Assembly: GCA_035525455.1 (NCBI GenBank)
Contig: DATLEF010000033.1
Span: 1-13,969 of the forward strand
Source of the DNA: JAQGMV01 sp035525455
GTDB taxonomy: Bacteria > Pseudomonadota > Gammaproteobacteria > Burkholderiales > SG8-41
DNA: 13,969 nt
Direction of reading: 5' to 3'
In this document: piece by piece, positions 7,318-13,470 of the stretch
How positions within the stretch are numbered: position 1 is the stretch's first letter
Layout: the number at the start of each line of letters is the position of its first letter
Made by a program: the position numbers and the translations under genes
Notes under the pieces: model-generated
Seen by the model: only the letters and a program-made list of their open reading frames with translations
The model's database searches: none
What the model was told of the DNA's origin: nothing

Positions 7318-8334
7318 ATGCCGCTCACCATTCTCTTCCCCGACAGCCGCTCCGATCCGCTCGATATCGAACGCGAGGTCACGGGCGGTGACGTCGAGCT
7401 CATCAACTCGCGCAAAGACCGTTTCGACGCAATCAACGTTGCCGACTGGGAGCGGAGCGATGCGGTCGTCGTACGCTTCGTGCCGATCGACAAGAAAACG
7501 ATCTCGCACCTGAAGCGCGCGCGCGTCGTGGTGCGCAACGGCGTGGGCTTCGATATCGTCGACCTGAAAGCGGCCGGTGAAGCGGGCATCGCGGTGTGCA
7601 ACGTGCCCGATTACGGCACGACCGAAGTCGCAGATTCGGCGATCGCGCTGATGCTGACTTTCGCGCGCGGCACCGCGGCACTCGATACGGCTTTGCGCGC
7701 CGATCTGAAAGCCGGCTGGACGCATGTCCACAATGTCACCGCCCGGCGGCTGCGCGGCGCGTGGTACGGCGTGATCGGCCTCGGCCGCATCGGTACCGCG
7801 TCTGCGCTGCGGGCCCGCGCATTCGGTATGAACGTCGCGTTTTACGACCCACACCTGCCGAACGGTGCCGAGCTCTCTTTCGGATTCACGCGCGCGCGCT
7901 CGCTCGAAGAATTGCTGAAGCTCGCCGACGTGGTGACCATACACGCGCCGCTGAATGAAGAGACGCGCGCGCTGGTCAACCGGTCGGCGGTCGATGCGAT
8001 GAAGAAAGGCGCGTTTCTCATCAACACCGCGCGCGGTCCCATCTGCGACACGGCAGCCCTGCTCGAAGGGTTGAGAAGCGGGAAGCTCGGCGCGGTCGGA
8101 CTGGACGTGCTGCCGCGGGAACCCGCGAATAACGACGATCCGCTGGTCGCGGCGTGGCAGGCGAACGAGCCCGCGCTGCGGGGACGTCTCATGCTGAACC
8201 CGCACGCCGCGTTCTACAGTCCCGATTCGCTGGCCGATCTCAGACGCAAGGCAATCGAGACTGCGTATCACTATCTGCGCGACGGCAAGCTCGCCAACTG
8301 CGTGAACGCGGAATATCTGAAAAATCCGCGCTGA
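7318..8334 (+). CDS. D-2-hydroxyacid dehydrogenase (CtBP-like branch)
   Basis: This 338-residue NAD(P)-dependent enzyme interconverts a D-2-hydroxyacid and its 2-oxoacid. The Rossmann motif GLGRIG is at 154-159. An aspartate at 177 (FYDPH) at the end of the next strand favours NAD over NADP. The catalytic triad is complete: Arg239 in NTARGPICD, Glu268 in DVLPREP and His296 in NPHAAFYS. DVLPxEP and NPHxAFYS resemble the C-terminal-binding-protein-like dehydrogenases found in bacteria. The start has AAGGGA eight bases upstream. It is divergent from the aldolase-like gene, so the two may be co-regulated and act on linked intermediates. The substrate is unknown. GAGCGCG/CGCGCTC form a hairpin across the stop codon. 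Confidence 0.93.
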   Translation: MPLTILFPDSRSDPLDIEREVTGGDVELINSRKDRFDAINVADWERSDAVVVRFVPIDKKTISHLKRARVVVRNGVGFDIVDLKAAGEAGIAVCNVPDYGTTEVADSAIALMLTFARGTAALDTALRADLKAGWTHVHNVTARRLRGAWYGVIGLGRIGTASALRARAFGMNVAFYDPHLPNGAELSFGFTRARSLEELLKLADVVTIHAPLNEETRALVNRSAVDAMKKGAFLINTARGPICDTAALLEGLRSGKLGAVGLDVLPREPANNDDPLVAAWQANEPALRGRLMLNPHAAFYSPDSLADLRRKAIETAYHYLRDGKLANCVNAEYLKNPR

Positions 8335-8352
8335 GCGCGCGCGAACGCGCTC
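8333..8352. other. GC-rich stem-loop at the end of the dehydrogenase gene
   Basis: GAGCGCG (8333-8339) and CGCGCTC (8346-8352) form a perfect 7-bp stem with a six-base loop overlapping the TGA stop. No T run follows, so it may slow or protect the transcript end rather than act as an intrinsic terminator. Convergent transcription from the small DUF2917-like gene ends 18 bp away at 8371. Confidence 0.35.
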
Positions 8353-8370
8353 GCGGCTCTCGCGGTAGCG

Positions 8371-8649
8371 TCACGCGCGCTCGGCAGTGCGTCGGGAAGA
8401 CACGCAGATCACCGCGATACCGCTGTCGCCGTGCCACACAGAGCGGAACCCCTCGATCGCCCGGACAGCTGCAGACACCCGGCAATCGAGCTCGAGGCGT
8501 TCGCCGGCACGCAACACGGTGTTCGCGCCCTGCTGTGTGACGTGAACGATTCCCGCGCAGCACGTCACCGTGCGGCCGGCGCCATCGTCATAGTGCAGGA
8601 CCTGACCGCGCGCGAGTCTGACGCTGCGCGCGCCTAGAGTGGTTGCCAT
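8371..8649 (-). CDS. Small DUF2917-like protein
   Basis: This 92-residue cytoplasmic protein has no signal peptide or membrane segment. Its core reads LARGQVLHYDD, then GIVHVTQQG, then VLRAGERLEL. It resembles DUF2917, a short cupin-like beta-strand domain of unknown function found mostly in beta- and gammaproteobacteria, where the central strand is usually G-x-(V/L)-W-(V/L)-T. Here His replaces the usual Trp. I chose the ATG at 8649; a TTG at 8676 would add nine residues, but neither has a clear ribosome site. It is divergent from the MocR regulator across 153 bp, a layout that suggests it is a target of that regulator. Family assignment is from pattern memory and the role is unknown. Confidence 0.6.
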   Translation of the reverse strand: MATTLGARSVRLARGQVLHYDDGAGRTVTCCAGIVHVTQQGANTVLRAGERLELDCRVSAAVRAIEGFRSVWHGDSGIAVICVSSRRTAERA

Positions 8650-8703
8650 GCAGCGATTGTCGGAACCGCGGCGCAACCGTAACAGAGGCAGACTGCGGCG
8701 ATT

Positions 8704-8763
8704 GTGTGCATTACAGTGTGCGGGAAGCGAAACTGTACCGGTTGCCGCGCGCGTGAAGTGTGA
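8704..8763. promoter_or_regulatory. Possible MocR operator: GTGTGC direct repeats in the divergent intergenic region
   Basis: GTGTGC occurs at 8704-8709 and 8716-8721 (12-bp period), and GTGTGA at 8758-8763, 42 bp after the second copy. An inverted ACAGT/ACTGT pair overlaps the second copy. MocR regulators such as GabR bind short direct repeats upstream of their own or divergent genes, so this is a plausible operator. The repeats are short and could be chance. Confidence 0.3.
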
Positions 8764-8802
8764 CTGTCAGGCGCGCCAGAGCTTGGTCATGATGTAGACG
8801 CC

Positions 8803-10245
8803 ATGAAACCTGTCGATGAAACCGTGCTGTACGAGTCGGTCGCACGAGACATTTCCGCGCTCGTCGCAGCGGGTACGCTGCTGCCGGGCGATCGCGTACC
8901 TTCGGTGCGGCACTTGAGCCGCCAGAAGCGCGTGAGCATTTCGACCGTGCTGCAGGCGTACCAGGTGCTCGAGAACCAGGGCGTCATCGAAGCGCGCCCG
9001 CAGTCGGGGTATTACGTGCGCCCGCCGCTGCGACTCGCCGCCGAGCCTGCGATCAGCAACCCGCCGAACGCGCCTAAGCCGGTCGGCGTCCACCAGCTCG
9101 TGAGCCGCGTGCTCGCAGCGGGACACGATCCTCGCGTGGTGAAGCTCGGTGCCGCTTTCCCGGGTCCGGAGCTGATGCCGGCCGTCAGGCTTCAACGGAT
9201 GCTTGCGGCGACTGCGCGCCGCCATCCCGACGCGCTCACGACCTACGCGGTACCGCCGGGGCGTATCGAGCTTCGCCGACAGATCGCGCGGCTTGCGCTC
9301 GACTGGGGCTGCAATTTCGCCGCTGACGATGTAATCGTCACGACCGGCTGCATGGAAGCGCTGAACCTGTGCCTGCGCGCGGTCGCGAAAGCCGGCGCCA
9401 TCGTCGCGCTCGAATCGCCGACTTACTTCGGGCTGCTGCAAATCATCGAAAGCCTGGGCATGCGCGCGCTGGAAATTCCGACGCATCCGCGCACCGGCAT
9501 TTCGCTCGAGGCGCTCGCGCTTGCCTGCGACCGCGAAGACGTGAAAGCGTGTCTCGTCATGTCGACGGTGAGCAATCCGCTTGGCAGCATCATGCCCGAC
9601 GCGGCGAAAAAGCGGCTTGTGCAGATGTGTGCCAAGCGCGGCATTCCGCTGATCGAAGACCTCGTCTACGGCGACATCCATTTTGGATCGGCCGCGCCGC
9701 GCTCGCTCAAGGCGTACGACCGGCACGGCACGGTAATGACGTGCTCGTCGTTTTCGAAGACGCTCGCGCCGGGATTTCGTGTGGGTTGGACCGCGCCGGG
9801 CCGCTATCGCGAGCGCGTGGAGCAGCTCAAATTCGTGAGCTCGGTCGGCAATCCGGAATTACTGCAGCTCACCGTAGCCGAATTTCTCGCGAACGGCGGA
9901 TATGGCCGCCAGCTGCGCTCGCTGCGCCGCGCGCTCGAGAGCCGCATCGAAGCGGCGCGGCGCGCGGTGTTCGAGCATTTCCCTGCGGGAACGCGCACGA
10001 CGCGGCCGGCGGGCGGCTTCGTGCTGTGGGTCGAATTACCCGATGGCGCGGACTCGCTCGCGCTCTACGATAGCGCGATGGAAGAGCGCATCAGCATCGC
10101 GCCCGGACCGATGTTCTCCGCGTCGGACCGTTACCGTAATTGCGTACGCTTAAATTGCGGCTGCACGTGGACGCCGCAGGTCGAGCGTGCAGTGGCCCGC
10201 GTGGGCGAGCTTGCAAAAGCGCAGCTCGCCCAGAAGCGTCGTTAG
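8803..10245 (+). CDS. MocR-type regulator: GntR helix-turn-helix fused to a PLP aminotransferase fold
   Basis: This 480-residue protein has an N-terminal GntR winged helix (about 8-75) with PGDRVPSVRHLS, SISTVLQAYQVLENQGVIEARPQSGYYV. A linker leads to a fold-type-I aminotransferase domain (about 110-470). PLP-site residues are present: Asn258 (SNPLG), Asp286 and Tyr289 (IEDLVYGD), Lys319 (SSFSKT) for the Schiff base, Arg326 (GFRVGW) for phosphate, and a carboxylate-binding Arg449 (NCVRLN). It is therefore expected to bind PLP and sense an amino compound. MocR proteins usually control divergent genes, here the DUF2917-like one. The start at 8803 has no clear ribosome site, but it gives the normal N-terminal length. 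The regulon and effector are unknown. The hydroxyacid oxidase gene lies 257 bp downstream with its own candidate promoter. Confidence 0.93.
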   Translation: MKPVDETVLYESVARDISALVAAGTLLPGDRVPSVRHLSRQKRVSISTVLQAYQVLENQGVIEARPQSGYYVRPPLRLAAEPAISNPPNAPKPVGVHQLVSRVLAAGHDPRVVKLGAAFPGPELMPAVRLQRMLAATARRHPDALTTYAVPPGRIELRRQIARLALDWGCNFAADDVIVTTGCMEALNLCLRAVAKAGAIVALESPTYFGLLQIIESLGMRALEIPTHPRTGISLEALALACDREDVKACLVMSTVSNPLGSIMPDAAKKRLVQMCAKRGIPLIEDLVYGDIHFGSAAPRSLKAYDRHGTVMTCSSFSKTLAPGFRVGWTAPGRYRERVEQLKFVSSVGNPELLQLTVAEFLANGGYGRQLRSLRRALESRIEAARRAVFEHFPAGTRTTRPAGGFVLWVELPDGADSLALYDSAMEERISIAPGPMFSASDRYRNCVRLNCGCTWTPQVERAVARVGELAKAQLAQKRR

Positions 10246-10282
10246 GGCTGGCGGCGCGCTACGTCCCGCGCCCCCACAGCCC
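10245..10282 (+). terminator. Candidate GC-rich terminator after the MocR gene
   Basis: Two nested inverted repeats are present: GGGCTG/CAGCCC (10245-10250 with 10277-10282) outside and GGCGCG/CGCGCC (10253-10258 with 10267-10272) inside. The structure starts at the last base of the stop codon. There is no T run, so it may be Rho-assisted or only a 3' protective hairpin. Confidence 0.4.
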
Positions 10283-10438
10283 ACAGTAGCGGCGCGCGAC
10301 CAGAGGAATTCCGTTCTGATAGCCCGGCCAGTTTTGGTATCTGCATCGCGAATTCCTTCTCCGCGCGTTCCCAGCACGGCACATCGCGCTAACAGCGGAG
10401 GAGTCGGGGTTATTCAATCGCCGGGTCGCGCGGCGAGG

Positions 10439-10466
10439 TTCACCGCCGGGGGAGTTCGAATAGAAT
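10439..10466 (+). promoter_or_regulatory. Candidate sigma-70 promoter of the alpha-hydroxyacid oxidase gene
   Basis: TTCACC (10439-10444, 4/6 to the -35 consensus) and TAGAAT (10461-10466, 5/6 to the -10 consensus) are separated by 16 bp, 36 bp before the ATG. A CGCCG/CGGCG inverted repeat at 10419-10435 lies just upstream of the -35. The rest of the 257-bp gap back to the MocR gene shows no convincing gene. Confidence 0.45.
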
Positions 10467-10502
10467 ACGGGCCGAACCCTATCAACGACATCCGCTACCA
10501 CC

Positions 10503-11753
10503 ATGACTCCGAGCCCAGACCAGTTGACCCAGACCGTTTCACCCGCAGACCAGATCATGGTGCGGCCCGCCACCGCGGCGCAGCGTGCGCTGCCGCAGTC
10601 GATGCGCGACATACTCTCGCTCGAAGACCTCGAGCCCGCCGCCCGCCGCTTTCTGCCGCGGCCGATTTTCGGTTACATCTCAGGCGGCGTGGAAACGGAC
10701 GCATCGCTGCGCGGCAATCGCGCCGCGTTCCAGGAGCTGCACTTCCTGCCGCGCATACTCGTGAGCACCCGCGGCCGGACCCAGAAAAGAACACTGCTCG
10801 GGCGCACCTATGACCTGCCGTTCGGCTTCCCGCCGATGGGCGGAACGTCGCTCGCCGCATTCGAAGGCGATCGAGTGCTGGCGCGCACGGCCGCAAGCCT
10901 CAACATTCCGATGATACAAAGCGGCGCTTCGTTGACGCGCCTCGAGGACTTGCGCGCTGTCGGACCGACTGCGTGGTTCCAGGCTTATCTCCCCGGCGAT
11001 CCCGCGATCATCGTCCCTCTCGTCGAGCGCGCGGCACGCGCGGGTTTCGAGACGCTCGTGCTGACCGTGGACGTGCAGGTCGCGGCGAACCGCGAGAACA
11101 ACGTGCGCACCGGTTACAGCTCGCCGCTGAAGCCCTCGCTGCGTCTGGCGTGGGACGGCATTATCAGACCGCGCTGGCTCTTCGGCACATTTCTGCGCAC
11201 GATCATGAGGCACGGCATGCCGCATCTTGAAAACATGGGTTTCGAACGGATACCGGTGCTTTCCGGGTCGATGGAACGTCCGCGGCTCTCACGCGACGGT
11301 CTTTCCTGGGAGCATCTCGAGCTAATGCGCCGCATGTGGAAAGGTAAGCTCGTACTGAAAGGCGTCCTCGCGCCGCAGGACATCAAGATCGCACGCGAAA
11401 GCGGCGTCGACGGCATCATGGTTTCGAATCACGGCGGCAGGCAGCTCGACGGCACGGTCGCGCCGCTGCGCATGCTGCCTCAGGTCAAAGCCGAAGCCGG
11501 CAACATGGCAATCATGTTGGACAGCGGAATTCGGCGCGGCACCGACGTGCTGAAAGCGCTTGCCCTCGGCGCGGACTTCGTTTTCGTCGGCCGGCCTTTT
11601 CTGTACGCGGCGACGCTCGCGGGGGAAGCCGGGGTGCACCACGCAGCGTCATTGCTGCGCGAAGAGATCAGCCGCGACATGGCCATGCTCGGCATCACGT
11701 CTCTCGACCAGATGAAGCGCGAGATGCTCGTGCCGGCGCAAGGTCCGTTGTAA
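10503..11753 (+). CDS. FMN-dependent alpha-hydroxyacid oxidase/dehydrogenase (LldD/glycolate oxidase family)
   Basis: This 416-residue TIM-barrel flavoenzyme oxidises an L-2-hydroxyacid to the 2-oxoacid. Active-site residues are all visible by family position: Tyr58 (FGYISGG), Tyr162 (FQAYLPGD), Asp190 (LTVDV), Arg197 (AANRENN), Lys286 (VLKGV), catalytic His310 and substrate-binding Arg313 (SNHGGRQLDG). FMN phosphate-site segments DSGIRRGTDVLKA (340-352) and FVGRPFLYA (361-369) follow. Whether it uses oxygen, quinone or cytochrome as acceptor, and which acid (lactate, mandelate, glycolate or other), cannot be read. The start is uncertain: no ribosome site precedes the ATG at 10503, and in-frame ATGs at 10557 and 10602 would remove a variable N-terminal tail. 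It has no signal peptide. It pairs conceptually with the D-specific dehydrogenase upstream, giving opposite-handed hydroxyacid oxidation. Confidence 0.92.
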   Translation: MTPSPDQLTQTVSPADQIMVRPATAAQRALPQSMRDILSLEDLEPAARRFLPRPIFGYISGGVETDASLRGNRAAFQELHFLPRILVSTRGRTQKRTLLGRTYDLPFGFPPMGGTSLAAFEGDRVLARTAASLNIPMIQSGASLTRLEDLRAVGPTAWFQAYLPGDPAIIVPLVERAARAGFETLVLTVDVQVAANRENNVRTGYSSPLKPSLRLAWDGIIRPRWLFGTFLRTIMRHGMPHLENMGFERIPVLSGSMERPRLSRDGLSWEHLELMRRMWKGKLVLKGVLAPQDIKIARESGVDGIMVSNHGGRQLDGTVAPLRMLPQVKAEAGNMAIMLDSGIRRGTDVLKALALGADFVFVGRPFLYAATLAGEAGVHHAASLLREEISRDMAMLGITSLDQMKREMLVPAQGPL

Positions 11754-11775
11754 CCGCGGGCGAAGCCCCCCGCGG
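11754..11775 (+). terminator. Candidate hairpin between the oxidase gene and the zinc-motif gene
   Basis: CCGCGGG (11754-11760) and CCCGCGG (11769-11775) form a perfect 7-bp stem immediately after the TAA. A tighter alternative hairpin closes as GGGC-GAA-GCCC inside it. There is no T run, and the stem ends eight bases before the next ATG, so it could also cover that gene's ribosome site. Confidence 0.4.
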
Positions 11776-11782
11776 GCAGGCG

Positions 11783-12505
11783 ATGCATCCCGCCATTCGA
11801 TACGTGCTGCTGGCCGTCGCGGCGCTTGTGCTGCCGCAAAGCCTTGCCCGCGCCGACGACGACAGCTACTTCCTCAGGTTCGCCTGGGAGAGTTTCTGGC
11901 AGCAGGCGGGCTATCCGCGTGCCGTCGCGAAATGGCGCGAGCCAATGCGCGTGAAGTTCAGCGGCCCCTCCATCGATCGGCACAAGACATTTGCGATGTG
12001 GGACCTGGCCGAAGCCGCGGAAATTGCCGGCATCTCGATCTCCGAAGCGGCCGCCGACGATGCGTCGGCGAATATGGAGGTCGAGGTCATGGCAACGGCC
12101 GACGCGCTCCCGAAGAACCAGCCTTGCCAAACCCGGGTGACGACGCGCAACGGCGCAATCGAGAGAGTGCACATCCAGGCCAACGAAAGTGCCCTGCGGG
12201 GTTGCATGATGCACGAAGCGATGCACGCGATGGGCGTTCCGGGTCATCCGCTGGCGAATTCCGTGCTCACCTATTTCGCTCGCAGCGGCCGCTTGAGCGA
12301 AATTGACAAGCGATTGCTGCGGTTGATTTATTCGGACGCGCTCCAGCCAAACATGTCGCCTTTCGCCGCGCTCGCCGTGATTGCACGAGACACGGCACGA
12401 GGGACCGCTGGAACGACGACCCCGGGTGCCGCAGCGCCTCTACGCGCAAGATCGTTGCAGACATGGAACGTTTCGCCCATGGCACCGGCGAACCGCCAGC
12501 GGTGA
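11783..12505 (+). CDS. Secreted metzincin-like protein with HExxHxxGxxGH motif (DUF2927-like); C-terminus probably frameshifted
   Basis: This 240-residue product has a signal peptide ending near ARA-24 and no other membrane segment, so it should be periplasmic or secreted. The layout resembles DUF2927: a substituted strand region, Cys115, a strand-forming IERVHIQA, Cys141 and then the active-site helix. HEAMHAMGVPGH (144-155) is an HExxH zinc site extended in metzincin style, with the third His one residue later than in HExxHxxGxxH. LQPNMSPF (188-195) may provide the Met-turn. Cys115 and Cys141 could form a disulfide. The last about 40 residues (Arg/Thr/Ala/Pro-rich) look unlike a protein end. 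In the -1 frame the sequence continues into a Sel1 repeat, suggesting a one-base deletion near 12410-12445. A weak CAGG lies just before the ATG. Function is unknown; protease activity is inference. Confidence 0.7.
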   Translation: MHPAIRYVLLAVAALVLPQSLARADDDSYFLRFAWESFWQQAGYPRAVAKWREPMRVKFSGPSIDRHKTFAMWDLAEAAEIAGISISEAAADDASANMEVEVMATADALPKNQPCQTRVTTRNGAIERVHIQANESALRGCMMHEAMHAMGVPGHPLANSVLTYFARSGRLSEIDKRLLRLIYSDALQPNMSPFAALAVIARDTARGTAGTTTPGAAAPLRARSLQTWNVSPMAPANRQR

Positions 12506-12750
12506 TCATACTTTCGTCGAAAGCCACCGCTACCGGTCTTGCGCGAGGCCAGCTTGAAATTCAGTTTTTCCTGGGGCTCGCGTACCTGAACGGCCATATC
12601 GTGGAGCGCGACCAGGCAAAAGCGGTCGAATGGCTGACCAGGGCAGCCGCTTCACACGTTCAGGCGCGCAGGCTCCTCGACAAGATCAATGCTCAAGCGG
12701 TGCGCGCGTCCGCCGATGCTTCAACCGCGGACGTCACGCGGAGCCAATAG
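12463..12750 (+). pseudogene. Sel1-repeat segment, probably the detached C-terminus of the preceding gene
   Basis: This 95-residue frame carries one Sel1-like (TPR-type) repeat at about residues 28-70: EIQFFLGLAYLNGHIVERD, KAVEWLTRAAASHVQARRLL. It overlaps the preceding gene by 43 bp in the -1 frame. The ATG at 12463 has no ribosome site. The frame is open upstream of that ATG and still reads protein-like (STRKIVADMERF), so the ATG is likely internal. The simplest reading is a single ancestral gene of about 320 residues (zinc domain plus Sel1 repeat) split by a frameshift or a sequencing error. A separate, translationally coupled small gene is the alternative. A single Sel1 repeat is short for an independent protein. 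The tail is Ala/Ser/Thr-rich. Confidence 0.55.
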
Positions 12751-12776
12751 TTTCATCTCCAGCTTTTTTCTTTTTG
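12740..12776 (+). terminator. Weak candidate terminator after the Sel1 segment
   Basis: GGAG (12740-12743) and CTCC (12757-12760) could pair across a 13-base loop, followed by a clear T-rich run (12764-12775). The stem is only 4 bp, so this is a weak call based mainly on the T run. Confidence 0.25.
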
Positions 12777-12850
12777 TAGTCACATTCCCTTTCCGACATT
12801 CGGCGGCGGCATGCCACTTGCCTCGCTTTGTACGCTGTTCAATCACCTAC

Positions 12851-12856
12851 GGAGGG
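12851..12856 (+). promoter_or_regulatory. Strong ribosome-binding site fixing the glycine-zipper start
   Basis: GGAGGG lies four bases before the ATG at 12861. It selects that start over the in-frame upstream ATG at 12828, which has no ribosome site and would add 11 residues unlike the rest. Confidence 0.75.
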
Positions 12857-12860
12857 ATGC

Positions 12861-13370
12861 ATGACTGACATTCGTGATAAGAAACCAGAAGCAAATCGTG
12901 ATCCGATCACAGGCGCACCGGGTGCGCATCCGGTCGGTACCGGCCTCGGCGCCGTAGCGGGTGGCGCAGCCGCAGGCGCTGCAGTGGGCTCGGTTGCCGG
13001 GCCGGTAGGCACGCTCGTCGGAACTGCGGCGGGCGCGATCGTCGGCGGACTCGCAGGCAAAGGCGTGGCCGAGCATTTCGATCCGACTGCCGAAGAGGCG
13101 TACTGGACCAAGCAGTACGAGCTCGAGCCGTACTACGAGAAAGGCCTGACGTACGACGACTATGCACCGGCGTACCGGCTGGGTTATGAAGCGCGTGGCC
13201 GCTACGCGGGGCGCACTTTCGACAGTCTCGATGCCGATCTTGCACGCGACTACGAAAGCCGCCGCGGTAAATCCAAGCTCGAATGGAGCCGCGCAAAGCA
13301 GGCTTCGCGCGCGGCGTGGGACCGCATCGAGCGCGCGATCCCGGGCGATCTGGACAAGGACGGCAAGTAA
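12861..13370 (+). CDS. Glycine-zipper domain protein
   Basis: This 169-residue protein has three parts. The N-terminus (1-22) is polar and disordered. Residues 25-70 form a Gly/Ala/Val-rich hairpin with many GxxxG steps (GTGLGAVAGGAAAG, GTLVGTAAGAIVGGLAGKG), a glycine-zipper segment that could insert in a membrane. The C-terminal half is acidic and aromatic: EHFDPTAEEAYW, YYEKGLTYDDYAPAYRLGYEARGRY and EWSRAKQASRAAWDRIERAIPG. This C-terminal pattern recurs, as far as I recall, in uncharacterised betaproteobacterial proteins often found near stress-response genes. No signal peptide is present. A strong ribosome site and its own terminator suggest it is a single, well-expressed gene. Function is unknown; a role in envelope or stress is only a guess. 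Confidence 0.88.
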   Translation: MTDIRDKKPEANRDPITGAPGAHPVGTGLGAVAGGAAAGAAVGSVAGPVGTLVGTAAGAIVGGLAGKGVAEHFDPTAEEAYWTKQYELEPYYEKGLTYDDYAPAYRLGYEARGRYAGRTFDSLDADLARDYESRRGKSKLEWSRAKQASRAAWDRIERAIPGDLDKDGK

Positions 13371-13389
13371 GTCCGATTCAGCCTGAAAG

Positions 13390-13418
13390 AAGACCCCGCC
13401 GCGGCGGGGTCTTTTTTT
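13390..13418 (+). terminator. Strong Rho-independent terminator of the glycine-zipper gene
   Basis: AAGACCCC (13390-13397) and GGGGTCTT (13406-13413) flank a self-complementary GCCGCGGC core, giving a long GC-rich palindrome followed by seven T residues (13412-13418). Confidence 0.93.
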
Positions 13419-13432
13419 ATGCCGCACTGCCG

Positions 13433-13438
13433 TATCAT
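13433..13438 (+). promoter_or_regulatory. Candidate -10 box of the ketopantoate-reductase-family gene
   Basis: TATCAT matches 5/6 of the -10 consensus and lies 32 bp before the ATG, just past the terminator of the previous gene. No matching -35 box is visible because the expected position falls in the terminator T run. Confidence 0.25.
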
Positions 13439-13470
13439 CACGTTTCCAATTTGAGACTTCCCGATACGAC

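Noticed and set aside
7270..8271. Upstream extension of the aldolase-like frame to a 594-residue protein
   Set aside because: The extra part is antisense to the D-2-hydroxyacid dehydrogenase. The ATG at 7269 has a good ribosome site and the normal family N-terminus.
8767..9726. A 319-codon minus-strand frame inside the MocR gene
   Set aside because: Arg/His-rich antisense translation without recognisable features; the plus-strand regulator explains the region.
10303..10360. Two copies of GAATTCC about 45 bp apart in the gap before the oxidase gene
   Set aside because: Seven bases only, no flanking similarity, and no relation to the candidate promoter; likely chance.
10451..10466. GTTCGAAT resembling a tRNA T-loop
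   Set aside because: The flanking bases do not pair as a T-stem and no acceptor or anticodon arm can be drawn; the TAGAAT is better read as a -10 box.
10259..10612. A 117-codon minus-strand frame across the gap before the oxidase gene, ending in a W/Y/G-rich stretch
   Set aside because: It runs antisense into the oxidase start, lacks a ribosome site, and the aromatic stretch matches no family I know. A homology search of its last 30 residues would settle whether a gene remnant is present.
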